27,253 nucleotides of DNA from JBAZOD01 sp041648955 (GCA_041648955.1 JBAZOD010000005.1:1-27253), one strand, 5' to 3'; numbered from the stretch's first letter, positions 1 through 7,839 are shown. The notes: generated by a model not told the origin, from the sequence alone. Made by a program: numbers and translations.

Positions 1-2
1 TC

Positions 3-431
3 AAAAAAGCCGAAGAAAACTTGGCAGAAATAGAAAAAATTCTTCAAAAGCTGGAAAAAAATTTCGGCCAGCAAAGAATAAATGAAGAAGGATCATACAA
101 GGCGGCCGTAGAAGAATATACTGAAGCAAAAATGTTTTATTTTATAATAACCGGTAAAAAAATTGATAAAATAAAAGAAGTAAATTTAAGCTTTGACAGC
201 TATCTGGGCGGAATCTGCGATACGACCGGCGAATTGGTCCGCTATGCGGTCAACCAGGCCGCTTCTGGAAAATTCGGCGAAGTGGAAAAAACAAAAAATA
301 TTATAAATGAAATAATGGAACAACTGGTAGAATTCGATATGACTGGCTATCTCCGCACTAAATATGACCAGGCTAAGGGAAATTTAAGAAAAATAGAGCA
401 AATTCATTACGAAATAAACTTAAAAAAATAA
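3..431 (+). CDS. Translin-family protein, C-terminal part (cut by window start)
   Basis: The reading frame is open to the left edge, so the gene begins outside the window. A TTG at 21 could serve as a start but gives a protein much shorter than typical translins (about 200-230 aa). The visible 143 codons are almost entirely charged helical sequence. The best landmark is the segment SYLGGICDTTGELVRYAVNQ (about residues 60-80 of the visible part), which matches the helical core of translin/TRAX-like proteins, where a Y-L-x-G-L-x-D-L-T-G-E-L-x-R pattern is typical. Members bind single-stranded RNA or DNA and form ring-shaped oligomers; the bacterial and archaeal role is poorly known. A hairpin with a T-tract follows directly, so this is the last gene of its transcript. 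The family call is from pattern memory; function in this organism is open. Confidence 0.7.
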   Translation, partial: KKAEENLAEIEKILQKLEKNFGQQRINEEGSYKAAVEEYTEAKMFYFIITGKKIDKIKEVNLSFDSYLGGICDTTGELVRYAVNQAASGKFGEVEKTKNIINEIMEQLVEFDMTGYLRTKYDQAKGNLRKIEQIHYEINLKK

Positions 432-448
432 AAGGATAGGAAAATAGA

Positions 449-475
449 AAAACCATATTTTATATGGTTTTTTTA
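449..475 (+). terminator. Intrinsic terminator after translin-family gene
   Basis: A stem AACCATA / TATGGTT with a four-base loop is followed by seven or more T residues, 18 nt after the stop at 431. It separates the translin-like gene from the next operon. Confidence 0.85.
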
Positions 476-497
476 ATATTTGCGTTATAATTATTGT

Positions 498-1586
498 ATG
501 AGTTTTATTTTTAAAAATAGCCCTAAAAAATTAATAAAAATATTAAGCTTGCTGGCAGTTTTGTTGACTTGCATCTTTTTGGTGTTGGCTTTTTATTCTC
601 TCAGTAGAAATGGAAAAAATAGTTCAACACTCTTCCAGCCCCAAAAAAATCAAGAAAATAGCAAAACTGTAAAAATGCTTTTTTTCGGCGACCTGATGCT
701 TGACCGGCATGTGGGAGAAAAAATCAAACAAAACGGGGTTGATTGGCCTTTTGCTAAATTAACCGGCGGAGAAAACAGATTTTCCCAAGGGTTTGATATT
801 GTCTCGGCGAATCTGGAAGGGGCGGTCGCGGATAACGGCGCTCATTATAGCCCGGCCATGGCTTATGATTTTTCTTTTTCCCCGGAAATTGTTTCTAACC
901 TGAAAAAATATAATTTTAATTTTTTTAATCTAGCCAACAATCATTTTTCCGACCAAGGCGAGCGTGGTATAATAGAAACAAGAAAAAACCTGGATGATCT
1001 TGACTTCAATTATGCCGGTTGTAAAGACAGTCAAATCGACGATTGCAGTGAAAAAATAATAGAAATTAGCGATAAAAAAATTGGCCTGGCCGGCTTCAGT
1101 TCTGTTTATTCTTTAATTGATTCCGAGAAGGCCGGAGAAGTCGTAAAAAAATTAGCGGATGAAACCGACTTAGTGATAGTTAATTTTCATTGGGGCGTGG
1201 AATACGATCATCAATTTAATCAAATTCAAAAAAAATTGGCGCACGCCTTAATTGATGCCGGTGCTGATATTATCATCGGCCATCATCCGCATGTTGTTCA
1301 GGGATTGGAAATTTATAAAAATAAACCAATCTTTTATTCCTTGGGAAATTTCATTTTTGACCAATATTTTTCTGCCGATACGCAAGAAGAATTAGCCGTC
1401 GCCATAAGCGTCGCGGACAAAAATACTGAAATCTATCTTTTCCCGATGAAATCAAAATTAAGCCAGCCGGAATTAATGACAGGGCAAACCAAAGAAAAAT
1501 TTTTAAACAACCTGATCAATTGGTCAGATTTAGAGGAAAATTTTAAAGAACAAATTAAACAAGGAAAATTTACTGTTAACAATTAA
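498..1586 (+). CDS. CapA-family metallophosphoesterase-like protein, membrane-anchored
   Basis: The protein (362 aa from ATG 498) belongs to the CapA / poly-gamma-glutamate synthesis family, calcineurin-like metallophosphoesterases often anchored outside the membrane. Residues about 8-32 form one hydrophobic segment after a Lys-rich start, consistent with a signal anchor. The metal-site motifs follow in order: FFGDLMLDR, SANLEGAV, NLANNHFSDQG, NFHWGVEY and GHHPHVVQG, then SLGNFIFDQ. All expected Asp, Asn and His residues are present. A TTG at 480 would add six residues, but a TATAAT box at 486-491 ends only 6 nt before ATG 498, so I prefer the ATG, possibly as a leaderless start. The gene is followed at 4 nt by a permease, suggesting an operon of four genes to 3803. 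The substrate is unknown; a cell-envelope polymer or phosphoester is plausible but inferred. Confidence 0.85.
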   Translation: MSFIFKNSPKKLIKILSLLAVLLTCIFLVLAFYSLSRNGKNSSTLFQPQKNQENSKTVKMLFFGDLMLDRHVGEKIKQNGVDWPFAKLTGGENRFSQGFDIVSANLEGAVADNGAHYSPAMAYDFSFSPEIVSNLKKYNFNFFNLANNHFSDQGERGIIETRKNLDDLDFNYAGCKDSQIDDCSEKIIEISDKKIGLAGFSSVYSLIDSEKAGEVVKKLADETDLVIVNFHWGVEYDHQFNQIQKKLAHALIDAGADIIIGHHPHVVQGLEIYKNKPIFYSLGNFIFDQYFSADTQEELAVAISVADKNTEIYLFPMKSKLSQPELMTGQTKEKFLNNLINWSDLEENFKEQIKQGKFTVNN

Positions 1587-1590
1587 TACT

Positions 1591-2730
1591 ATGAGCAAAA
1601 ATTATTTTCACGCTATCGCCACCTTAATCGGCACCATCATCGGTGTTGGGATGTTTTCCATTCCTTATGTCATTAGTAAATCGGGAATTATTTTACTTTT
1701 TATTTACCTGCCAATTTTAGGCACGGTTCAATATTTCCTTCATAAAATTTATGCGGAAATAGTTTTATCAACCAAAGAAAAACATCGTCTGCCCGGTTAT
1801 GCGGAAAAATATATCGGGAAAAAGGGAAAAATACTTTCTTTCATTATAAATATATTAGCAAGCTACGGAACTTTGCTCGCTTATATTATTATCGGCGGAA
1901 TTTTTCTTCATGAACTTATTGGACCGATTTTAGGCGGTAGCGTTTTTTCTTATTCACTAATTTTATTTGCCCTTCAAGCGATTATTGTTTTATTGGGTTT
2001 AAGGCTAATTGCCTCAGTAGAACTGGGAATGACTGGTCTCTTACTCTTTGTTATCGGGCTCCTGGTTTGGCGGGGATGGAGTTATATCGAACCAGCGAAT
2101 TTCAATCTTGTTTCTTGGCCATATATTTTTCTTCCTTATGGGCCGATTTTCTTTGCAGTCGGAGGCGCTGATGCTATACCAACAATGTGCAAGCTTCTTG
2201 CGCAAAAAAAAGATAACATAAAAAGCGCTATTGCCTGGGGAACATTTATCCCTCTTGTTGTAACTATGATTTTTGCTTTTGTTATTGTTGGCATCACCGG
2301 CGGCAATACTTCTCCTGATACTCTGGTTGGATTGCGCGCCGTGTTATCAGATGGCGTTATAATCGCCGTTTTATCTCTAGGCTTATTATCCATCATTACT
2401 TCATTTCTAATAACCGCTCAAGCAGCCAGAGAAATATTTTGGTGGGATTTTGGAATGAATAAAAATATCGCCTGGGCTTTAGCTTGTTTTGTCCCATTGA
2501 TTTTATATTTATTGGGTTTGCAGAATTTAACAAAAATAGTTAGCTTAACTGGGGCAATAACCGGCGGGCTCATTGGCCTCCTCTATATTTGGCTTTTGAT
2601 AGAAGTAAAGAAAAAAGCGGAACAGCCTTCTATAATAAAAAATAAAATCAATAAGCCGGTTGTCTGGGTTCTTTCTTTCCTTTTTATTTCCGGCTTAATT
2701 TATGAGATCTATTATTTCTTAGTAAAATAA
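1591..2730 (+). CDS. Aromatic amino acid permease-like transporter (HAAP/APC superfamily)
   Basis: A 379-residue polytopic membrane protein with about 11 hydrophobic segments and short charged loops. The N-terminal segment TLIGTIIGVGMFSIPYVISK is the characteristic unwound first helix (GxxIGxGMFxxP) of the hydroxy/aromatic amino acid permease branch of the APC superfamily, the group of TyrP, Mtr and SdaC. The length fits the family (about 400 aa). It probably imports an amino acid by proton or sodium symport, which fits an organism with limited biosynthesis; the substrate cannot be read from the sequence. It starts 4 nt after the CapA-like stop and ends 4 nt before the next ATG, so co-transcription is very likely. 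A minus-strand open frame at 2136-2396 is an antisense shadow of this gene. Confidence 0.8.
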   Translation: MSKNYFHAIATLIGTIIGVGMFSIPYVISKSGIILLFIYLPILGTVQYFLHKIYAEIVLSTKEKHRLPGYAEKYIGKKGKILSFIINILASYGTLLAYIIIGGIFLHELIGPILGGSVFSYSLILFALQAIIVLLGLRLIASVELGMTGLLLFVIGLLVWRGWSYIEPANFNLVSWPYIFLPYGPIFFAVGGADAIPTMCKLLAQKKDNIKSAIAWGTFIPLVVTMIFAFVIVGITGGNTSPDTLVGLRAVLSDGVIIAVLSLGLLSIITSFLITAQAAREIFWWDFGMNKNIAWALACFVPLILYLLGLQNLTKIVSLTGAITGGLIGLLYIWLLIEVKKKAEQPSIIKNKINKPVVWVLSFLFISGLIYEIYYFLVK

Positions 2731-2734
2731 TTAT

Positions 2735-3226
2735 ATGCTCGTTGCTATAATCTCCGATGTCCACGATAATTTGCCAAACTTAAAAAAATGTCTTGGCTGG
2801 TGCGAAAAAAATAAAATAGACAGGCTCATCTGTTGCGGAGATCTCGCCAACGCAGAAACTCTTTTTTATTTGGCGGAAAATTTTAAAAAACCAATTTATC
2901 TGGTGAGCGGCAATGCTGATTCATATTCCGAGAAAGAAACAAAAAAATTTAAAAATATAAATTACTTCGGTGAAATTGGTGAATTCAAACTTGAAGGAAA
3001 AAATATCGGTATCTGCCACTGGCCGTACCTCATAGATAAACTACTGGAAAATAAAGATTGCGAAATAATTTTCTACGGCCACACGCACAAGCCTTGGCTC
3101 GCAGAAAAAGATGAAATAAAGAAAATCAACCCGGGAGAAATGTCGGGAATGTGGAGCATATCCACCTTTGCCGTTTGGGATACGGAAAATAATAATCTGG
3201 AATTAAAACTGCTTGAAAAATTATAA
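2735..3226 (+). CDS. YfcE/MJ0936-type metallophosphoesterase
   Basis: A 163-residue calcineurin-like phosphodiesterase of the small YfcE/MJ0936 type. The whole metal centre is visible in order: SDVHDN at residues 7-12, CGDLAN near 34, SGNAD near 59, ICHWP near 93, and YGHTHKPW followed by NPGE near 114-132. The length matches the family (about 160-180 aa). These enzymes are cytosolic, manganese-dependent and cleave phosphodiesters in vitro; the physiological substrate is rarely known. The ATG lies 4 nt after the permease stop, and the next gene starts 4 nt after this stop, so it sits in the middle of a tightly packed operon. There is no signal peptide, in contrast to the CapA-like phosphoesterase upstream. 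Confidence 0.88.
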   Translation: MLVAIISDVHDNLPNLKKCLGWCEKNKIDRLICCGDLANAETLFYLAENFKKPIYLVSGNADSYSEKETKKFKNINYFGEIGEFKLEGKNIGICHWPYLIDKLLENKDCEIIFYGHTHKPWLAEKDEIKKINPGEMSGMWSISTFAVWDTENNNLELKLLEKL

Positions 3227-3230
3227 AAAC

Positions 3231-3803
3231 ATGAAAAACGAACTGCTTACAAAAGAAGAGGGAAAAATTTTACTGGATGTTGCCCGCCAAACCGTAGAAA
3301 AATATGTTCAGGAAAAAAAAATTCCTGAATTTAATATTGATAAAAAAAGACTAAAAGAACAAGAAGGAGTTTTTGTAACTATCCGGAAGGGAAACCGATT
3401 GCGAGGCTGCATCGGCCAAATTATTTCTTCTGGACAACCACTCTGGGAGTTAACCCGCGATATGGCTATATCCGCCTGCAGCCAGGATTACAGATTTGAA
3501 CCGGTCTCTTCCAAAGAGTTGGGTGAACTTAATTATGAAGTCAGCGTTCTGTCAATTCCAAAAGAAATAGACAAATGGCAGGATATAAAATTAGGCAAAC
3601 ATGGGGTAATTATAGAAAAAGGGTTAAGAACTGGAGTATTTTTACCCCAGGTAGCCGAGGAAACCAGCTGGAATTTGGAAGAATTTTTAAGCGAATTATG
3701 CTCCCAAAAAGCCGGCCTAGCCCCAGATTCGTACAAAAATGACCCAAAGGTTAAAATAAAAATTTTCACTGCCCAAGTCATAAAAGAGGATAATAAGATA
3801 TAA
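3231..3803 (+). CDS. AMMECR1 domain protein
   Basis: A 190-residue protein of the AMMECR1 family. The hallmark RLRGCIGQI lies near residue 55, and the C-terminal LPQVAEETSWNLEEFLSELC followed by KAGL is also family-typical. A TTG at 3213 inside the upstream gene would extend the frame, but ATG 3231, 4 nt after that stop, fits the spacing used throughout this operon. In many prokaryotes AMMECR1 is encoded beside Memo and a radical-SAM protein (the AmmeMemoRadiSam set). Neither partner is present here, so it is an orphan copy. The conserved Cys suggests a catalytic or modified residue, but no biochemical role can be assigned from sequence. No clear terminator follows; the structured RNA promoter lies about 50 nt downstream. 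Confidence 0.88.
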   Translation: MKNELLTKEEGKILLDVARQTVEKYVQEKKIPEFNIDKKRLKEQEGVFVTIRKGNRLRGCIGQIISSGQPLWELTRDMAISACSQDYRFEPVSSKELGELNYEVSVLSIPKEIDKWQDIKLGKHGVIIEKGLRTGVFLPQVAEETSWNLEEFLSELCSQKAGLAPDSYKNDPKVKIKIFTAQVIKEDNKI

Positions 3804-3851
3804 TTATTTTATTTAATATTAGCAAAATTTTTAATAAAACAGAAAAAACCC

Positions 3852-3880
3852 TTGACAATATTTAAAAGATATGATATGAT
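3852..3880 (+). promoter_or_regulatory. Consensus sigma-70 promoter of the structured RNA locus
   Basis: TTGACA at 3852-3857 and TATGAT at 3875-3880 are separated by exactly 17 nt. The predicted start is near 3887. It is one of the best promoters in the window, comparable to the 23S rRNA promoter, and it does not serve a long protein gene. Confidence 0.85.
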
Positions 3881-3885
3881 GATTC

Positions 3886-3927
3886 ATTACTATTTGACAG
3901 AAAAATTTTTTCTATTAAAATAGTAAT
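3886..3927 (+). repeat. Inverted repeat at the expected 5' end of the structured RNA
   Basis: ATTACTATTT (3886-3895) is repeated inverted as AAATAGTAAT (3918-3927), and the interior contains a second inverted pair AGAAAAA / TTTTTCT. It starts at the predicted transcription start, so it can form a 5' terminal hairpin in RNA or act as an operator on DNA. Confidence 0.7.
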
Positions 3928-4020
3928 ATAATATAAAATATAAAAAGCGGTTTTCAATACCGCAAGCGCAGGTTTCCCACTTGGAAACCAGGTTTGAACG
4001 ATCATCACAAGGAGGACATT

Positions 4021-4116
4021 ATGATCCGCCGAACGTCCGATCCGCCCACGATCAACACCACCTCTCTTTGCGAAGATATGAACTCCATCAACGGCGCCGA
4101 CTTCAAGCCCTGGTGA
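4021..4116 (+). CDS. Candidate 31-residue microprotein inside the structured RNA locus
   Basis: ATG 4021 is preceded by AAGGAGG with 6 nt spacing, a near-perfect ribosome binding site. The 31 codons encode a Pro/Thr/Asn-rich peptide beginning MIRRTSDPP and ending DFKPW. By hand count the third codon position is about 80% G+C (25 of 31), against 39% and 52% at positions one and two. That is a coding-like bias and unlike the AT-ending codons of neighbouring genes. The stop overlaps a GTG (GTGA at 4113-4116) that opens a 14-residue frame, whose stop in turn overlaps an ATG (ATGA at 4154-4157). I recognise no family. The alternative is that this is purely structured RNA and the ORF is coincidental. 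Confidence 0.3.
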   Translation: MIRRTSDPPTINTTSLCEDMNSINGADFKPW

Positions 4117-4804
4117 TCACCGCGGCCGGGCGCCCTTCCGTCAAAACGTGGACATGAGCCCAGCGATCGGAAGGGTCTCCGAGAAAAACCTGCCCCGAAT
4201 CCCGAAGGCAACGACGCTATCGGAGATAAGGGTGGAAAACCAAAGCGAGGAGACTAGTCGTGATACGATTTGTCATAATCGCCTGCCACCGGAGCGGCAA
4301 GATCCGCCTTCAAGAGCAGGAAAACATTCTTCGCGGAGGTGAAAAACCCTTCGCCCGCCAAACAACCCCAAACCAATGAGGAGGTGTGATCGGTGATCAT
4401 ACTCAAATCGAACAAACACAACGACGCGATTCGTTGTAGGGGTTGAACCATCATAATATTATTCGAGGTTCAAAGAACGAATGGGCTGTTGTAAAAGCCC
4501 GCGAAAAAGAAAAAATAAAAAAAACACGCAACGTTGCCTTGCGGGGTAACGTAAAAACAAGGCGTTATGAGTGGCTAAGGGTCTACATGGGCCTCCGAAT
4601 TGCATTTTAGATTCGGTTGCTAACCTGGACCAACAAAAAAAGGCCAAACTAACGCAAATACACCTTAGTAAAAAATAACATCTTCGTTGAACATTGCGTT
4701 CGCCCTTCGCCGATAATATCGGACTCGGCCACGGCTCAAACGAAAGTTTCCGCGGGTTTGCAAAACCCCGACCAGCCAATAAGGTCAACGCTTTGGACAC
4801 GAAG

Positions 4805-4848
4805 AAGAGGGGGCAGTGATTAATTTCATTGCCCCTCTTTTATTTTTT
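4805..4848 (+). terminator. Intrinsic terminator of the structured RNA
   Basis: A long GC-rich stem (AGAGGGGGCAGTGA paired with TCATTGCCCCTCT, one mismatch) is followed by TTTTATTTTTT. It ends the structured RNA transcript. Confidence 0.93.
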
Positions 4849-4879
4849 GATAATATTTAACAAAACTAAAAGATTGGAC

Positions 4880-4929
4880 AAAAAAATAAAAGGAGCGATA
4901 AATTTAAATTCATCGCTCCTGTTTTTTTA
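4880..4929. terminator. Bidirectional terminator between the RNA locus and uvrA
   Basis: A perfect stem AGGAGCGAT / ATCGCTCCT (4891-4899 / 4912-4920) is flanked by an A-rich tract on the left and a T-tract on the right, so it can work in both directions. It ends uvrA on the minus strand and backs up the RNA terminator on the plus strand. Confidence 0.88.
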
Positions 4930-4938
4930 TCTTATTTT

Positions 4939-7839
4939 CTATTTTAACACCTTCGCCAAATACTGTCCTGTATAACTTCTTTTAACTTTCGCTACTTCGC
5001 GCGGCGTGCCGGCAGCAACAATTTCTCCACCATTATTTCCGCCTTCCGGCCCCAAATCAATAACCCAGTCAACAGATTTTATCACATCCAAATTATGTTC
5101 AATAACCAAAACAGTATTGCCTTTGTCTACCAACTTATTTAATACCTGCAATAATCTTTTAATATCATCAAAATGCAATCCCGTAGTCGGCTCGTCCAAA
5201 ATATACAAAGTTTTTCCAGTGGCTCGACGAGATAATTCGGTTGCTAATTTTACTCTTTGCGCTTCTCCCCCCGAAAGAGTAGTGGCCGACTGTCCAAGTT
5301 TTATATAATCCAAACCAACCTCATGAAGGGTTACTAATTTTTGATGAATTGCTGGAATATTTTTGAAAAAACCAGTTGCTTCTTCCACAGTCATATTTAG
5401 AACATCAGAAATATTTTTTTCTTTATAGTGAATTTCCAAAGCTTCTTTATTATATCTCTGACCATGGCAAACTTCGCACTCTACATAAACGTCAGGCAAA
5501 AATTGCATTTCTATTTTCACTAGACCATCGCCGGAACAAGCCTCGCATCGCCCGCCGACCACATTAAAAGAAAAACGGCCAGCCTTGTAGCCTCTTATTT
5601 TTGCTTCTGGTAAAGAAGCAAATAATTCTCTAATCGGCGTAAAAGCGCCGGTATAAGTCGCTGGATTGGAGCGAGGAGTCCTGCCAATGGGAGATTGGTC
5701 AATATTTATAACTTTATCAATATACTGCCAGCCATCAATGCTTTTATGCTGGCCGGGTTCAGTTTTGGCCCGATAAAATTTCTTGTTTAAGGCGCGAGCC
5801 AAAATATCCGTCATTAAAGTTGATTTCCCTGAACCAGACACGCCTGTGATAGCTACAAATTTACCTAAGGGGATAGCAACGTCAATATTTTTTAAATTAT
5901 GTTCTGATGCTCCAAGAATTGTTAAATGCTTTTTGTTGCCATCTCTATATTTAACAGGAGCAGAAATAAATTTCTTGCCGGATAAATATTGCCCTGTCAA
6001 AGAAGCTGCGTTTTTCTTTATTTGTGCCGGCGTCCCTTCAGCGACTATTTTTCCGCCATGTTCGCCTGCTCCCGGCCCAACGTCAACTATATAATCTGCT
6101 TCCATCATCGTCATTTCATCATGCTCTACAACAATCACCGTGTTGCCTATGTCGCGTAATTTCTTCAAAGTGCCAATCAATTTATCATTATCTCTCTGAT
6201 GCAAGCCGATTGATGGTTCGTCCAAAATATACAAAACACCAACCAAAGCTGAACCGATTTGAGTTGCTAAACGAATTCTTTGCGCTTCTCCGCCAGAAAG
6301 AGTGGCGGCGGCGCGGTCCAAAGTTAAATAATCCAAACCGACATTAGAAAGAAATGTAAGTCGAGCGCAAATTTCTTTAATTATCTGAGCCGCAACTTTT
6401 TTGTCGCGAATTGATAATTTTTTTGTTTTTTCTAATGCTACAAAAAAATCTCTGGCTTCATTTATAGCCTTAGAAGAAATATCATGAATTGAAAAATCTT
6501 TACCATTGGCGTCCGGAGAAGGTATTTTAACAGCCAACATTTCCGGCTTCAACCTTTTGCCTTCACAAGTTGGACAAACCAAAACTCTCATATACTGTTC
6601 TATCTCTCGGCGAATATAATCGGATTCGGTTTGCTTATATCTTCTTTCCAGATTTGGAATAACGCCTTCAAAGTCAGTGGTTAATTCTCCGGTAAAACGG
6701 TCGCTTGTATATTCTACATTATAATTTTTTTCACCGCTGCCATAAAGTACCACATTCAATTGATCTTTAGTCAAATCTTTTATGGGGGTATTTAAATCAA
6801 ATCCGTGCTTGCCCGCGACTGTTCCGAGAATTCTCATCATCCAAGTCTGGCCGGAAGCGGTATTATGCGCCCAGGGGCGGATCGCTCCTTGGGCAATCGT
6901 TAAGTTGTAATTCAAAATTAAGTTAGAATCAACTTCCAATTTTGTTCCCAGGCCGGAACACTCCGGGCAAGCGCCATGAGGCGAATTAAAAGAAAAATTT
7001 CTCGGTTCCAACTCCGGCAGATTTATTCCGCAGTCCGGACAAGCGAACAATTGAGAATAAGTAATCTCCGGCGTTTTTTGTTTATCATCTTGTAAAGCGA
7101 TAGTCACCAAGCCGTTCGCCAAGTCAAGAGCTTTTTCCAAGCTTTCCGATAATCTAGCTTTATCTTCTTTGTTTTTACTTATTAACAAACGATCAATTAC
7201 TATTTCTAAAGTATGTTTTTTATTTTTATCTATCTTCATTTCTTCCATCTCTTCCAAAGGAAAAATTGCCCCATCAAATCTAATGCGATTGAAACCGGCT
7301 TTATTTATTCTATCGGCGACGCTTTTATGTTCACCTTTTTTATCTTTAATAATTGGCGAAAGAATTAAAATATTTTTTTCGGAATAAGCTTTTTCTACTT
7401 GTTCAATAATCTCATCCAAAGAATGCTGTTTTATTTTCCGGCCGCATTTAGGACAATGAGGCACGCCGATGCGAGCAAAAAGCAAGCGCAAATAATCATA
7501 GATTTCTGTAATAGTTCCGACTGTAGAGCGAGGATTATGAGAAGTGGATTTCTGGTCAATCGATATCGCCGGAGACAACCCCTCTATCAAATCCACATCC
7601 GGCTTATCCATCAAACCAATAAATTGCCGAGCATAAGCAGACAAAGACTCCACATAACGACGCTGCCCTTCAGCGTAGATTGTATCAAAAGCTAGCGATG
7701 ATTTGCCCGAGCCAGAAAGACCGGTAATCACCACAAATTTATCACGGGGAATTTCTAAACTGACATTTTTTAAGTTATGGACCCTAGCGCCTTTGATTAT
7801 AATTTTTCCAGCCGGAGCGGCCACGATGTTTTTTGCCAT
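4939..7839 (-). CDS. uvrA: Excinuclease ABC subunit A
   Basis: UvrA is the damage-sensing ATPase of nucleotide excision repair; it loads UvrB at DNA lesions. The 966-residue protein is full length (usual 940-960). The first ABC module has the Walker A GLSGSGKS at residues 40-47, followed by FDTIYAEGQRRYVESLSAYA. Zinc-binding CPKCGRKI, CPDCG and CPECSGLG pairs follow, then the signature LSGGEAQRIRLA and Walker B YILDEPSIGLH. The second module repeats the Walker A as GVSGSGKSTL, has the C-terminal zinc finger CEACSGDG...CEVCHGQ that contacts damaged DNA, and LSGGEAQRVKLA with LYILDEPTTGLH. All key residues are intact. It has its own promoter about 105 nt upstream of the ATG, so it need not be co-transcribed with pyrH. 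No strong Shine-Dalgarno is visible. No LexA-type operator was recognised. Confidence 0.98.
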   Translation of the reverse strand: MAKNIVAAPAGKIIIKGARVHNLKNVSLEIPRDKFVVITGLSGSGKSSLAFDTIYAEGQRRYVESLSAYARQFIGLMDKPDVDLIEGLSPAISIDQKSTSHNPRSTVGTITEIYDYLRLLFARIGVPHCPKCGRKIKQHSLDEIIEQVEKAYSEKNILILSPIIKDKKGEHKSVADRINKAGFNRIRFDGAIFPLEEMEEMKIDKNKKHTLEIVIDRLLISKNKEDKARLSESLEKALDLANGLVTIALQDDKQKTPEITYSQLFACPDCGINLPELEPRNFSFNSPHGACPECSGLGTKLEVDSNLILNYNLTIAQGAIRPWAHNTASGQTWMMRILGTVAGKHGFDLNTPIKDLTKDQLNVVLYGSGEKNYNVEYTSDRFTGELTTDFEGVIPNLERRYKQTESDYIRREIEQYMRVLVCPTCEGKRLKPEMLAVKIPSPDANGKDFSIHDISSKAINEARDFFVALEKTKKLSIRDKKVAAQIIKEICARLTFLSNVGLDYLTLDRAAATLSGGEAQRIRLATQIGSALVGVLYILDEPSIGLHQRDNDKLIGTLKKLRDIGNTVIVVEHDEMTMMEADYIVDVGPGAGEHGGKIVAEGTPAQIKKNAASLTGQYLSGKKFISAPVKYRDGNKKHLTILGASEHNLKNIDVAIPLGKFVAITGVSGSGKSTLMTDILARALNKKFYRAKTEPGQHKSIDGWQYIDKVINIDQSPIGRTPRSNPATYTGAFTPIRELFASLPEAKIRGYKAGRFSFNVVGGRCEACSGDGLVKIEMQFLPDVYVECEVCHGQRYNKEALEIHYKEKNISDVLNMTVEEATGFFKNIPAIHQKLVTLHEVGLDYIKLGQSATTLSGGEAQRVKLATELSRRATGKTLYILDEPTTGLHFDDIKRLLQVLNKLVDKGNTVLVIEHNLDVIKSVDWVIDLGPEGGNNGGEIVAAGTPREVAKVKRSYTGQYLAKVLK

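Larger units (their letters stand above)
3887..4848 (+). ncRNA. Large structured RNA of unknown family (about 960 nt)
   Basis: This unit runs from a consensus promoter to an intrinsic terminator and is clearly richer in G+C than its neighbours, as expected of structured RNA in an AT-rich genome. Perfect stems seen: 3947-3951/3959-3963; 3971-3977/3983-3989; 4133-4140/4168-4175 (8 bp); 4176-4182/4220-4226 (7 bp); 4418-4424/4431-4437; 4443-4449/4467-4473; 4483-4487/4496-4500; 4595-4600/4611-4616 closed by 4580-4583/4628-4631; 4710-4714/4718-4722; and 4754-4759/4763-4768. Two crossing pairs suggest pseudoknots (4531-4563 and 4648-4700). I found none of the signatures of RNase P RNA, tmRNA, SRP RNA, 6S RNA or rRNA. 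The first half also carries short ORFs with strong ribosome binding sites, so part of it may be translated. It stands alone between AMMECR1 and the convergent uvrA. The locus as a transcription unit is well supported; its function is unknown. Confidence 0.7.

Noticed and set aside
3900..3932. Second promoter (TTGACA at 3894, TATAAT at 3927)
   Set aside because: The spacing is 27 nt, far too long for a sigma-70 promoter; no -10 box at 16-18 nt.
4005..4211. 68-residue minus-strand ORF (MPSGFGAGFSRRPF...)
   Set aside because: Antisense to the promoter-driven plus-strand unit, with no upstream signals; probably spurious in GC-rich sequence.
4438..4800. Possible tmRNA (pseudoknot with GUAAAAA loop, A-rich stretch)
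   Set aside because: No tRNA-like ends, no T-arm motif with CCA acceptor, and no tag ORF of the expected form could be found at the right distances.
3947..4800. Possible RNase P RNA
   Set aside because: The conserved GAGGAAAGTCC and ACAGAA core motifs are absent on both strands.
4459..4800. 113-residue minus-strand ORF inside the RNA locus
   Set aside because: Low-complexity Phe/Leu/Arg composition, no ribosome binding site or family resemblance; best explained as the reverse of a structured RNA.
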